DNA from: UTCHB3 sp002050155
Lineage (GTDB): Bacteria > Bacteroidota > Ignavibacteria > Ignavibacteriales > Ignavibacteriaceae
Assembly: GCA_030584105.1 (NCBI GenBank)
Contig: CP129491.1
Coordinates: forward strand, 1,984,001-2,048,000
Reading direction: 5' to 3'
Length of the DNA: 64,000 nt
The position numbers and the translations under genes are program-made. This document shows, in pieces, positions 26,582 to 36,336 of this stretch (position 1 is its first letter; every line of letters begins with the position of its first letter). The notes under the pieces are model-generated. The model was not told where the DNA came from, searched no databases, and saw only the letters and a list, made by a program, of their open reading frames with translations.

Positions 26582-28345
26582 TTACTGATTTTCATTGCTA
26601 CACCATTCAATTATTCGATTAATTAAATCAAAAGTTGGTTTAAACCCATCAAAATTAACCGTTGTTTTTTTACTTATTGCTTCTGCAAATTTAACTTTTT
26701 TGTTACTCGAAAATTTAAAAATTTTATCCTCATTAGGGGAAGGTTTCTTTCTATTTTGTTCTGGAATTTCTGAATCTGTTAATAATAATTCTGTAGTAAC
26801 AAAGCAGTAATCTGGTATTTTTATATTAAAAAATTCTTTTCGGTGCTCGGGCACTACGATGTTTAAGGCAAAGAAATTTTTTTGAATTTTATGTCGATAT
26901 ATTTTGACTCTTTCATTATATTTTTCTTTATCATCAGATAAAAAATCTGGAAGGAATTCTTCAAAAAATTTCTTCAAACTTTGAAGTTGGTCTAAACCTT
27001 CTTTGTCAGCGTCAAAAATAGTAAAGATAAGATTTTTAACTGGTATTTTTGTACTATGGTTGTACAGAAATTGATTTAAACCAGCTGCTCCACTTCCGAA
27101 AGCACCGTTATCTTCCTTTTCAAACTGAGGAATTGAAAATTTTTCAGTTATTACAACTTTAGAAATGCTTTTATATGCAGCTTTAAATAATATTGCATCT
27201 GAGGGTCCTTCAAAGTATAGTATTGGTTTAACATTTTCTTTGTATTTCTTTTCTAACTCCTCTAACTGCTTTTTCTTCGCATTATACTCTTCAAGTTGTG
27301 TAGCAATTAAAGATAATACCCCCATATCTTCGTTTGTAACAGGCAGTTCGGACTCTGAGATTATCTTATAATCGTTTTTGAGTGAATTTTGGGGGAGGTT
27401 AACATAATATTTTATCACTTTATCATTTCTTGATTTTAAATAATAAAAAGCCGGTGAATGAGTTGTGATAAGAATCTGTAGTTTAGAAGAATAGTTTATA
27501 AAATCTTGAGATAGATGGAAAGCGTTTGAAAGTTCTAAGTTATTTTCTGGTTCTTCATAACCCCAAATTGTGTTTTTTCTTGCTTCACCTTGAATATTAT
27601 TCATCGTCCGATATTCGTTCAGAAAATTTAAGATAACCGGGATATGTTTAACTTTGATACCATCCCCTCTTTGTCGTAAAGGAACTTTTGTCATTTGATT
27701 TTCGGTCTCAAAATCTAAGGTGGCAAATAATCCGGATAAGTCTTTAGGAAGTTGAATTTTGCTTTCGATGCCGATTTTTTGTTTTAATTCATCAGACATT
27801 GAAATGGTGTTCTCACGGATTCGATTAATGAAATCTAACCCCGCGTCTTGCAAATCTTTAGTTTTTGCTGCAATAAGGTTTTGATAAAGCAGTTTGAGAA
27901 GATATTCAAAATACTCAGTTCCCTTAATCGCCGGTACATATTGATAATGTAATTCGTCCATCCAATTATTTAATTTAGTTCTCCCTTTGATTTCGGATTT
28001 ATCAATATATGTTCTGTATTCCTTAAAAAAACCATTGGCGCGCCATTTTTTCGTCCAAATAATATTTACTTTTGCGCTTTTATATGTATCCGGCGGAATT
28101 AATTCCAATTTAATTTCGATTTCACGAGCCTTTTTACTTGAAACTTTCGCATTTAAATTGAAATCTGATGAAAAATCAAACGGAGTATTTATATCAGTTT
28201 CCCCGTTAAAAAAAAGATTGAGAGCTTTTAATACTGTCGATTTCCCAACATCATTTTTCCCAAAAAAAATTGTTAAATTTTTCAAGGAAAGTTCTACATA
28301 TTCAATTGACCTAAAATTTTTAATACTGATTTTGTTAATAAACAT
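26582..28345 (-). CDS. OLD-family nuclease (ATPase plus TOPRIM)
   Basis: 587 residues. The N-terminal ABC-type ATPase has Walker A FFGKNDVGKSTVLKALN near residue 28, a Walker B region GYEEPENNLEL near 267 and an H-loop ILITTHSPAFYYL near 295. The C-terminal TOPRIM domain has ILYFEGPSDAILFK near 392 and FTIFDADKEGLDQL near 440, giving the Glu and DxD of OLD nucleases. Such proteins act in phage defence (P2 OLD, GajA), often with a partner helicase. No UvrD-like gabB/GajB gene is adjacent, so it is a solitary OLD or a remnant. It is AT-rich and convergent with the interrupted nuclease gene. Confidence 0.88.
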   Translation of the reverse strand: MFINKISIKNFRSIEYVELSLKNLTIFFGKNDVGKSTVLKALNLFFNGETDINTPFDFSSDFNLNAKVSSKKAREIEIKLELIPPDTYKSAKVNIIWTKKWRANGFFKEYRTYIDKSEIKGRTKLNNWMDELHYQYVPAIKGTEYFEYLLKLLYQNLIAAKTKDLQDAGLDFINRIRENTISMSDELKQKIGIESKIQLPKDLSGLFATLDFETENQMTKVPLRQRGDGIKVKHIPVILNFLNEYRTMNNIQGEARKNTIWGYEEPENNLELSNAFHLSQDFINYSSKLQILITTHSPAFYYLKSRNDKVIKYYVNLPQNSLKNDYKIISESELPVTNEDMGVLSLIATQLEEYNAKKKQLEELEKKYKENVKPILYFEGPSDAILFKAAYKSISKVVITEKFSIPQFEKEDNGAFGSGAAGLNQFLYNHSTKIPVKNLIFTIFDADKEGLDQLQSLKKFFEEFLPDFLSDDKEKYNERVKIYRHKIQKNFFALNIVVPEHRKEFFNIKIPDYCFVTTELLLTDSEIPEQNRKKPSPNEDKIFKFSSNKKVKFAEAISKKTTVNFDGFKPTFDLINRIIEWCSNENQ

Positions 28346-28705
28346 AATTCTTCCTCATTTTTCCTTAAGAGACGGTTAAAAAAATTCTAACTGTTTATGT
28401 AAAGTCTATTTAAGATTTTCTTTCACCTATGCCCTCCTAAAAAACAAAAATTTCTTGGATCTAAAAAATATTTCAAATATTAATAAGACAGTTAATTTTG
28501 AAATGCTAATTTAATAAAGTTATGCTAACATTGCTTCACTTAAAAGTTAATTATTTATCTATTTCCCACTTAGTAATTAATATTTAGAGACTGTTCAGAG
28601 TTTTTCGTATTTAAAAAAGAGAAGTCCATGGAGACTGTTCAGAGTGTCCTTTAGATATACCAACTTTGCGCGTTGTTTTTTTTAAAAGTTGCCAATTGAA
28701 ACATA
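28346..28705. other. Intergenic region with two solo IS256 ends and a duplicated 52-bp segment
   Basis: Two isolated copies of the IS256 outer end GAGACTGTTCAGAG lie at 28587-28600 and 28631-28644 in direct orientation. They are followed by a 52-bp segment (28654-28705) that recurs at 36285-36336. The first 240 bp are AT-rich with no gene. Confidence 0.8.
28654..28705. repeat. 52-bp segment shared with 36285-36336
   Basis: AGATATACCAACTTTGC(G/A)CG and onward to GAAACATA, one mismatch by eye. Here it abuts the left end of IS256 copy 2; the other copy abuts the right end of IS3 copy 2. Confidence 0.9.
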
Positions 28706-30141
28706 GGGAGTGTAAGAAATTTTGTGTAATTGGTTTAAAGTCCAGGATGGGAGGGGATTCCATCCCCACCCCCGCGGGGGTGGGGATGGGGGCGAAAAAA
28801 TGCCCTATTTTTCTCTCCCTGTTTTTGAACATTTTATCAATTATTTTTGGAGACTTTTATGAAACTTACACAAGAAGTTATTGAGCAATTTCAAAAAGAT
28901 TTTGCTAATGCCAAAACCTATAACGACCTGATGGGTAAGGATGGCGTGATCAAGAACCTGCTGAAACATGCCCTCGAGACAATGTTAGAAGCTGAACTCT
29001 CTGAGCACCTTGGTTATGCAAAGCACTCACCTGAAGGGGATAATTCCGGTAACTCCCGTAACGGTAAATCCGTAAAAACCATAAAGAACGAACAGGGTAA
29101 AATTGAGATTCAAGTCCCGCGTGACCGTAATGGTTCGTTTGATCCGATAGTGGTAAAGAAATATCAGAAGACGATTGGTCCGATTGAAGAGAAGATAATC
29201 GCTATGTATGCCAAAGGTATGACAGTCAGAGATATACAAACCTACATACAGGAGATATACGGACTTGAGATATCAGCGGCATTAATCTCGAGTATAACTG
29301 ACAGGATAGTAGAAGTCGCTAAGGAATGGCAAACAAGACCGCTTTCAGAGGCGTGGATATTTGTCTATTTTGACGCAATTCACTTCAAGGTAAGGGAAGA
29401 GGGCAGAGTAGTCACAAAAGCCGCTTATACGGCTCTTGGAGTCGATTTTGAGGGCAACAGAGAGATACTTGGTATCCGGGTAGGACAGCATGAATCAGCC
29501 ACATATTGGCTTTCAGTTTTCACTGAACTAAAAGCAAGAGGAGTTGAGGATATTTTCATCGCTTCGGTTGACGGACTCAAAGGCATGGAAGAAGCAATCA
29601 GCGCAGTATATCCTGAATGCAGAGTACAGAGGTGTGTAATCCATCAGATACGAAACTCAATGAAATTCATACCGGATAAACACAGGCGGGAGTTCACTGC
29701 TGACCTGAAGAATATCTACAGAGCAGTAAACGAAGAGAGTGCGCTGAGGGCACTGAGTGAACTTGAGAATAAGTGGGAAGCGAAGTATCCTCTTGCAACA
29801 AAATCATGGAGAGCAAATTGGGAGGGTCTCTCGGTAATGTTTGAGTTTCCTGCAGAAATCAGGAGGGTTATCTACACAACAAACTCGGTTGAAGCACTGC
29901 ACAGACAGTTCAGAAAAGCGACAAAATCGAAGAGTATTTTCCCACATGATGATGCTTTGTTGAAGATGCTTTATCTTGCCTATAGAGATTTTCACAGTAA
30001 GTGGAACCGACTCCGGGATTGGAGAATAATGGTAACTCAATTAACAATAATTTTTGGAGAAAGATTTGAAAAATATCTTCGTTAATCGGAGAAGACCGAT
30101 GAACTCCTATTTTTCAATTACACAAAACTCTGAACAGTCTC
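28706..30141 (+). mobile_element. IS256-family element, copy 2 (intact transposase)
   Basis: Same ends as copy 1 (GGGAGTGTAAGAAATTTTGT on the left; ...CTCTGAACAGTCTC on the right). The flanks GAAACATA and TTTATCGT do not match, so there is no target duplication, which suggests that recombination has changed one side. It carries the leader palindrome at 28762-28787. Confidence 0.88.
28859..30085 (+). CDS. IS256-family transposase
   Basis: 408 residues from ATG 28859, which has a TTGGAGAC Shine-Dalgarno-like site; an upstream ATG at 28847 in the same frame is less likely. It is a mutator-type DDE transposase: zinc-free N-terminal helical region, then the triad in YFDAIHFKVRE, IASVDGLKGMEEA and TTNSVEALHRQFRK. 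The RCVIHQIRNS motif is typical of the family. Only a few residues differ from copy 1, which has a stop at codon 27. Confidence 0.96.
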   Translation: MKLTQEVIEQFQKDFANAKTYNDLMGKDGVIKNLLKHALETMLEAELSEHLGYAKHSPEGDNSGNSRNGKSVKTIKNEQGKIEIQVPRDRNGSFDPIVVKKYQKTIGPIEEKIIAMYAKGMTVRDIQTYIQEIYGLEISAALISSITDRIVEVAKEWQTRPLSEAWIFVYFDAIHFKVREEGRVVTKAAYTALGVDFEGNREILGIRVGQHESATYWLSVFTELKARGVEDIFIASVDGLKGMEEAISAVYPECRVQRCVIHQIRNSMKFIPDKHRREFTADLKNIYRAVNEESALRALSELENKWEAKYPLATKSWRANWEGLSVMFEFPAEIRRVIYTTNSVEALHRQFRKATKSKSIFPHDDALLKMLYLAYRDFHSKWNRLRDWRIMVTQLTIIFGERFEKYLR

Positions 30142-30265
30142 TTTATCGTAGCTCAATTGCACTTTATGTTCTGTGCCAATTCGTTTGTTCATTTAGCAAT
30201 TTCTATTATCATTGTGCAATAAATATTTTTCTATCAATTACCTATCCATAACATCAGAGTTACTT

Positions 30266-32743
30266 CTACCGCTTCTTCTTGGTATGAAACAAGCTCCCCA
30301 AACACTTCTCGTAAAGCTCGAAGAGGTATTCCATTCGTTTGGTGTCGTTCAAGAAGGGTTGTGGGCGGTAGGCGAGATCAACTGCCCTATCTAATGCTTG
30401 GGGTGCACCGACTAACAATGTTGGCATGGTTAACGGATCGTAAAGATCTGCAAGTGAACTATCCGGATATTCATTCCGTACATCCAGGACCCTCTGTGCC
30501 GCGCGCTCAACCGTGGCTACTTGTTCTTTGCTCGGGTTCTCGGGCCAAGGGTAATTGTTGTAAACTATATTCTTGGAGTACCTGTAGTCACCTTTCAACC
30601 TACCACATACTACATTCACCCACGCCATGTGCATTTTTGACATCATTACACCAAAGTGGTAGAGCCCGCCATTGGTGATGATATGACAACTATTATTTGG
30701 AATGTGATTCCGCTTGAAAAATCCCATGGGAATGTAAAGACGGTTTTCAGATGTCGTACTCGGTATTAAAATATATGTGTCACCAAAATCCCTAATTTCT
30801 CCAAAAAGAGCAGGGGTTTTCGCCTTTTGAACTGTCAATTCCCGAACACTATCAAGCCGAAACTTCCTTACCCCATCCACCCTTTTTAGAATCTCAGGCA
30901 TTTTATGAATTTCAGCCGGGGAAGCCTCTGCGAGCCAAAGGCACCATCTTTTTATTCCATTCAAGTACTCATACGCTGAGACTAGCGGATATATATACTT
31001 TTCTCCGGCGGGTTCTTTTCTAAGAAACTCACTTCGTTCTTCGTCGGTAAGAAGTAAATGACCACCATCTAAAGGCATGTTACCAAATTTTATCTCTGGA
31101 ACTTGACAAATTGGATTGCCCCGCGCTTCAACCAAAATATCAGGAGCGTCGATAAGGTAAGGATTAATGTTTTTAGCTCTAACTTCGTGAGCATCACCTC
31201 TGATGTCATCGTATTCAAAAATCCTTTTATCTGTAACATCAAACCCCGCGAATCCAACGATTACGCAATAAACGGCCGCGTTTTCTCTTGCTTCATTGCT
31301 CCACTTAAATGTGCGATGTGCAAAATGGATCTTGATGTTAAAATGGTTTCTCAGGTGTCCCCAGAGTATCCCTGTCTGCTCTCCCTGAACGATCGAATTC
31401 GTGGAGAGGAACGCGACTTTTATCCCTGTGCCTTTGATATATTCAGCCGCCTTCTGATACCAACCCGTCACATAATCGAGCACGCCCGATCCCGGGATTC
31501 CCGCGAATAGCCGGGTTATTTGTGCCCTCTGTTCGGCCTTCATAAGTTTAGAGCCAATAAAGGGGGGATTCCCGAAAATGTAACTTAATGCATCTTTGGC
31601 TACAACCTCTTCCCAGTCGGTTTCTAACGCGTCGGCATTGATAATGGTTGCAGACTTCTGAAGAGGCAACCTGACAAAATAGCCGCCAAATTCTTCACTG
31701 AGCCTGATGTTCATCTGGTGATCGATCAACCACATCGCGACTTCGGCAATTCGTGCCGGAAACTCTTCGATTTCAATTCCATAGAATTGACTGAAACTGA
31801 TCCTGCTGATAGTCTCAAAATCGAAATGCAGTTGCTGCTCCTTGTTTAGCTCCCGAAGCACTTCCAGTTCCAGAAGTCGCATCTCTCTGTATGTGACCAC
31901 CAGAAAATTGCCGCACCCGCAAGCGGGATCGAAGAACTTCAACTTCCCTAACTTCTTGTGAAACTCGATCAACAGGTTTCGGTTAAGTCTTACCCTCTCA
32001 AATTCAGCCCAAAGCTCGTCGAGAAAGAGTGGTTTTATCACCTTCAAGATGTTCTTTTCACTGGTGTAATGCGCGCCGAGATTCCTTCGTGCCTCCGGAT
32101 TCATCACGCTTTGGAACATCGACCCGAAAATGGAAGGAGATATCTTCTGCCAGTTGAAATAACAGCACTCCAGCAACGCCTTTCTCATTTTCCGGTCGAA
32201 ACTGGCTACAGGCAGCACTTCACTGAACAAACCACCGTTCACATACGGGAACTCAGCGAGATCTTCATCAAGGTTCTTGAATCTCTCCTCAACGGGTGTG
32301 TTAAGAACCTGAAACAGTTGCTGTATCTTCGGGGCAAGATCACTTCCATCCTCGCTCGTCCTGTTCTCAATGAAATCCTGGAACTGCCTCCTGTTGAAAA
32401 TTGTGGTGTCCTCGGAAAAGAGGATGTAGAGTATTCTGACAAGATACACTTCGAGAGCATGACCCTTGTAACCAATATCGAACAGACTGTCATGAAACTT
32501 CCCAAGAAGTTCGGCAGCTTGAATGTTGGCGGGGTCTTCAGGTTTGTAAACGGTCTTTTGATAACCAATGAGATAGTCGAAGTGGTGGACATTATTCACG
32601 AGTTCGCGCAGTGTGAACTCTACTACAGTATCTTCCTCCAGATCGTGGAGACGGAAGTTTTGGAAATCTGATACAAGTATGAATTTAGGAAGTTCGGGTG
32701 CTGAACGAATGTGATTTGTTTTGCTTATCTGATTAATTGTACC
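30266..32743 (-). pseudogene. MmeI-like type IIL restriction-modification enzyme lacking its N-terminal nuclease
   Basis: The open frame covers 825 codons; the first start is GTG at 32599 (777 residues). The 48 codons upstream of it are still homologous in style to the family (PKFILVSDFQNFRLHDLEED) but have no ATG or GTG. Methyltransferase motif I FFDPACGCGNFLVV (about residue 218 of the GTG form) and motif IV GNPPFIGSKL (about 340) are intact, and the target recognition and C-terminal parts appear complete. In the family the D...EHK nuclease core lies just before this point. Here it is gone, and the frame runs into the 3' end of the next gene. At best an unpaired DNA methyltransferase. Confidence 0.8.
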
Positions 32744-34290
32744 TTAACACTTTTAGTTAAAGTCTTCTCACCTGTTTCAAGGGTGAAGTGGAAAATATAT
32801 ATACCGCTTGTTACGGCAAGGTTTTCAAAATTTAACTCTTTTGTGTGGGAACCTTTCTCTTCCTGTGTTGAATTGTTATATATCCTCTGACCGAGAATAT
32901 CAAATATCCCAGAAGTCAGAATACCTGAATCCGGGAGTGAATAATAAATACTAACCTTCCCATTTGTTGGATTTGGTGAAACTGATAGTGCAAGTTCTTC
33001 CGACTTTTTCCGGCTGTCTGCTTCTTCCTCAACAGATACAGGGGTTCTGGTTCCCTTGTAAATGTAGATATCACCTGCCGGAAGAATACTGTGATCTTCG
33101 TACCCATTCTCCCCGACACAAATATCATCTATCCCATCACCATTCACATCTCCAACCCTGCCGGCAAAATCTATATCCCTGTTAAAATAATTAGAAACAT
33201 AAAGTTTTGCTATAAGTCCTGTAATTGTTCGGCCTCCAAGGTATAATGCATAACTATCATACGGTATGTATTTTAATAGGTCACCGTAACCATCTCCGTT
33301 TATGTCACCCGGTGAGATTCCCCCTCCTGAAAGTCCTCCGGCACTGATGCGGACATCAGGTATTATATCAGGTGGACGAGATCCAAAAGAGAGACCGTAA
33401 CCTCCTTCTCCTCCACCTAAATTGAGGTAGATAATAAGTTCACCATTTTCATTTCCATTCATATCATTCACCATAAATATGTTTTGAGGCTGAAAAGTAG
33501 TGTCAGACGAAAATTGGTAGTAATTAGAGAATGAAAAATCACTGTTACCATAGTAAAAGCGGCGGAGGTCAACTGTTGGATTTGATCTCGACAGCATGGG
33601 CGAAACATCTGTCTTCCCATCTCCATCCAAATCAGAGAAGGAGATGTAATTATACAAAAACCGGTAATTGGAATAAGATGAGTCGGGTTGCAAAACATGG
33701 TACTCAATGGGTTGGATGGAAGAGGTGGATATTAGAAAGTAGAATTTGTAAGAGTTCGTAAAGTTAACCAATTCCTCCCATCCATCACCATCAAAATCGA
33801 TAGGCCAATCACGCCCATATAGATATGGGGCATAATTACTGTCCGGATGAAATATTTCAAAGTCTGCTATTGTATCGATATTTGGACCACCAAGATATAC
33901 ATTATAATTGATGGGATATGTATTCATTTTCCCCTTGCGACTAATAACATCCCTGTATCCATCCCTGTTAATATCACAGGCTGTGATTGAAAGGGGATGG
34001 AATGTTTTGAAGTAAAACGCAGGTGTATCGGGTACCGGATTACCTCCATAATAAAAATATGCTTTCCCTTCAGAACCGGGCGCGGTTGTGTCCATCTTCG
34101 TAATCATAAAATCATCACAACCATCACCATTTTGGTCACCCATATAGATGACCGATTCTTTCCAGTAAAGCCCGGTTGTTCTGAAAATCAATGAATCAAA
34201 ATACTGAGCCTCCACAGCAGAACTCAATAATAAAATTAAACCGGATATTAGCATCAATGTTTTTAGGTAATTACTCATTCTATCTTTCAA
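32725..34290 (-). CDS. Secreted FG-GAP/VCBS repeat protein with T9SS sorting domain
   Basis: 521 residues. A signal peptide (about 8-29, LILLLSSAVEAQ) is followed by about seven calcium-loop-like FG-GAP repeats (GDQNGDGCDDF, DINRDGYRDV, DFDGDGWEEL, DLDGDGKTDV, DINGDGYGDL, DVNGDGIDDI), forming a beta-propeller. The last ~90 residues are a T9SS type A sorting domain (LSVSPNPTNGKVSIYYSLP, then SGIYIFHF). It is probably a surface adhesin or structural propeller. Its 3' end touches the truncated MmeI-like frame, marking a deletion junction around 32700-32725. Confidence 0.88.
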   Translation of the reverse strand: MKDRMSNYLKTLMLISGLILLLSSAVEAQYFDSLIFRTTGLYWKESVIYMGDQNGDGCDDFMITKMDTTAPGSEGKAYFYYGGNPVPDTPAFYFKTFHPLSITACDINRDGYRDVISRKGKMNTYPINYNVYLGGPNIDTIADFEIFHPDSNYAPYLYGRDWPIDFDGDGWEELVNFTNSYKFYFLISTSSIQPIEYHVLQPDSSYSNYRFLYNYISFSDLDGDGKTDVSPMLSRSNPTVDLRRFYYGNSDFSFSNYYQFSSDTTFQPQNIFMVNDMNGNENGELIIYLNLGGGEGGYGLSFGSRPPDIIPDVRISAGGLSGGGISPGDINGDGYGDLLKYIPYDSYALYLGGRTITGLIAKLYVSNYFNRDIDFAGRVGDVNGDGIDDICVGENGYEDHSILPAGDIYIYKGTRTPVSVEEEADSRKKSEELALSVSPNPTNGKVSIYYSLPDSGILTSGIFDILGQRIYNNSTQEEKGSHTKELNFENLAVTSGIYIFHFTLETGEKTLTKSVKVQLIR

Positions 34291-34702
34291 AAAAATAAGA
34301 ATCTAAAAAACGGCTTAACGACATCTTAAATGATTAAATTGTCGTGTTGCATCAGAATTGGTTTTGTAAATATTTTCCGGAGAAGAACCGTATGATGGTT
34401 CTCAACAGGGTGAGGAAGGGTTATACTATGGTAGATTCGCTCCAAAAGAGCCGTTGGGAAAATCCTAAGACATCCTGCCGGTTAACTTGCAACTATTGGA
34501 ACAATTTTTGTCCCGATTAGTTAATTTCCTGCTTTTACATTTCTCCGCCGTGTTTAATAAAAAGTCAGGATTAATATACTAATTATTTTAATTACAGCAA
34601 GAAGTTTCGATAAAAATGTTTTTACAAAAAATGTTTTTACCTGATCTCTTGAAGGAAGATTGTTCCAAAGGGAAAATCCATAAAGCCCTTTTATTATGAG
34701 TG
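34291..34702. other. Intergenic region without a recognisable gene
   Basis: It contains a hairpin AGAACC-GTATGAT-GGTTCT near 34383-34401, a short duplication of AAAAATGTTTTTAC near 34610-34640, and otherwise unremarkable AT-rich sequence. Confidence 0.5.
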
Positions 34703-34887
34703 CTAAATTATACAGCCTGCCCATTTCGAGGCTAGCATCTCTTCAGCCTTTTGGGTCACGATAACCGTTCTCCAGGGCGTCGCGCAGGGTGCCTGCATCC
34801 AGGCAATATTTCCGACCGCGTCAGGGGAGAAAGCCGGGATTCCTTCAATACAGTCTTCCCCTCAAACTTCAGGGTGTAATAAGGGAT
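34703..34887 (-). pseudogene. Decayed GH97-like glycoside hydrolase fragment
   Basis: From 34887 down, one frame reads IPYYTLKFEGKTVLKESRLS, resembling the GH97 N-terminal domain. A second frame then reads IAWMQAPCATPWRTVIVTQK and AEEMLAS before a stop at 34703-34705, resembling the GH97 TPWRT motif. In real GH97 these two pieces are well over 100 residues apart, so the fragment has an internal deletion and a frameshift. IS3 copy 2 cuts its 5' side. GC content is higher than the surroundings. Confidence 0.5.
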
Positions 34888-34940
34888 TGTACTGGTTCAG
34901 CGGAAAACAGAATTTTAACAGTTGAAAATAATGTAGAAGG

Positions 34941-35855
34941 TCAGGCATAATCCGGTACCTTCATTCTTTGTAATTTAGCGTTCAGAAATTTTTCGTTTCT
35001 CTCCTTTAATTTAGCATCAATGCGGTTAAATAAAAAATCTTCCGGAGTCAAAAAGAACAAGGAAGAGTGTAATCGTTCAGTATTATAATAGTCGATAAAC
35101 TTTCCTACTTGTTCTCTTGCATCATCAAGATCAATCATTGAAGTTCTTGCGAAGCACTCTCTCCTGATGGTTCGGTGATACCGTTCAATTTTGCCGTTAG
35201 CTTGCGGATAACTGACAGAGGTTCTGATGTGTTCAAGTCCGGCAAACCTTAGGTATGCAGCAAAGTCTTTCGAGACAAATTGAGAGCCGTTGTCCGAAAT
35301 GATCCTCGGACGGTAACCCTCACATTTCTCAAGGGCTCTCTGCAAAGTGATCTGAACATCGATCTCCTGCATATTTGTCCTTAGTTCGTGATGGACGATA
35401 TAGCGGCTGTATCCGTCGATCACGGAAATCAAAAACAAGAAAGAACCTTTGAAGTTAACATATTTTATATCAGTATGCCAATGCTGGTGAATGCCTGTCG
35501 GCTGGACAAACCCGGTACCTTTCATCGAACTTTTAACCGTATTCCAACGGTTAAGCAGTCCTGCAGATTTTAGAACACGGTATGTAGTAGAAGGACTTAC
35601 AGCAACAACATCAGCATCGAGCATCATATAAGTCAGTCGTCGGTACCCTTCTCCCGGGTGTTCACGGGCATAGTCAATGATGGCCTTTCTCTCCCAATTT
35701 AGGAGATAACCTCTCTTTGGTATTTTACCGTTATGCCTGTTACCGGTACCTGATCGTTTCTTCCAATCATAAAACTTCGCGGTACTAATACCTATTAGGG
35801 TCAGTAGCGATTTAACGCTGTAGTCTGTTATGGGACTTATCATCTGAATAAACAC
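34941..35855 (-). CDS. IS3-family transposase OrfB, copy 2
   Basis: 304 residues from GTG 35855, or 300 from the ATG at 35843. The DDE triad is intact (HTDIKYVN, ISDNGSQF, NGKIERYHR). It differs from copy 1 at roughly fifteen positions, mostly in the first 50 and last 40 residues. Expected to be made as an OrfAB fusion. Confidence 0.95.
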   Translation of the reverse strand: MFIQMISPITDYSVKSLLTLIGISTAKFYDWKKRSGTGNRHNGKIPKRGYLLNWERKAIIDYAREHPGEGYRRLTYMMLDADVVAVSPSTTYRVLKSAGLLNRWNTVKSSMKGTGFVQPTGIHQHWHTDIKYVNFKGSFLFLISVIDGYSRYIVHHELRTNMQEIDVQITLQRALEKCEGYRPRIISDNGSQFVSKDFAAYLRFAGLEHIRTSVSYPQANGKIERYHRTIRRECFARTSMIDLDDAREQVGKFIDYYNTERLHSSLFFLTPEDFLFNRIDAKLKERNEKFLNAKLQRMKVPDYA

Positions 35856-35896
35856 AATAATTGAGTCCCGAATATCAGGTTCAACCCAAAGCCCAT

Positions 35897-36211
35897 TCAG
35901 AGATCCCCACCGATATTTTTTTTTATTTCTATGTTCTCTCTAAGGAGGAATGATATAGCTTCATCCCTTTTACGGAGCTTCTCTTCGAGTTGCTCAACTT
36001 TGCCTGAACTCTTCCGTGCTTCAGCAGGCTTGCCGGCGCTGTTGGCAAAGATCAATGCGGCATTTTCGAAGAGTTTCTTTTTCCATGCGTATATATCGTT
36101 GACATGAATACCGTACTTCTCAGCGACTTGGCTGATGGATAGTTTATTCTCAAGAAGCTCTCTGAGAATGATGACTTTTTGCTCGGGGGTGAATCTCTTT
36201 TTCGTTTGCAT
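35897..36211 (-). CDS. IS3-family transposase OrfA, copy 2
   Basis: 104 residues, HTH transposase_8 type. It differs from copy 1 mainly between residues 52 and 70 (for example IFANSAGKPAEARKSS versus IFAKSAGKSAEERLSS) and is otherwise identical. Confidence 0.93.
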   Translation of the reverse strand: MQTKKRFTPEQKVIILRELLENKLSISQVAEKYGIHVNDIYAWKKKLFENAALIFANSAGKPAEARKSSGKVEQLEEKLRKRDEAISFLLRENIEIKKNIGGDL

Positions 36212-36284
36212 GAAAGGAATCTCCTTTTTTATTATTTTACATTAAATAAATTTACGAAATTCCATTTCCACTTGAAGCATTACA

Positions 36285-36336
36285 AGATATACCAACTTTG
36301 CACGTTGTTTTTTTTAAAAGTTGCCAATTGAAACAT
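36285..36336. repeat. 52-bp segment shared with 28654-28705
   Basis: AGATATACCAACTTTGCACG and onward to GAAACATA. It marks the right border of the repeat-rich island and continues into unique sequence at 36337. Confidence 0.9.

Larger units (their letters stand above)
34888..36284 (-). mobile_element. IS3-family element, copy 2
   Basis: 1397 bp with the same ends and organisation as the copy at 24945-26341. The flanking tetranucleotides are GGAT on the left and AGAT on the right, so there is no exact target duplication. It interrupts or abuts the GH97 fragment on the left and the 52-bp shared segment on the right. Confidence 0.93.

Noticed and set aside
26582..28345. Gabija system
   Set aside because: GajA-like architecture, but no UvrD-like GajB gene on either side.
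30266..32743. BREX PglX or DISARM methyltransferase
   Set aside because: The domain order and the FILVSDFQNFRL and NPPFIGS motifs fit MmeI-type enzymes, and no other BREX or DISARM gene is present.
34376..34470. Group II intron remnant (GAACCGTATGA...GGTTC hairpin)
   Set aside because: No domain V, no reverse transcriptase remnant; only one short hairpin fits.
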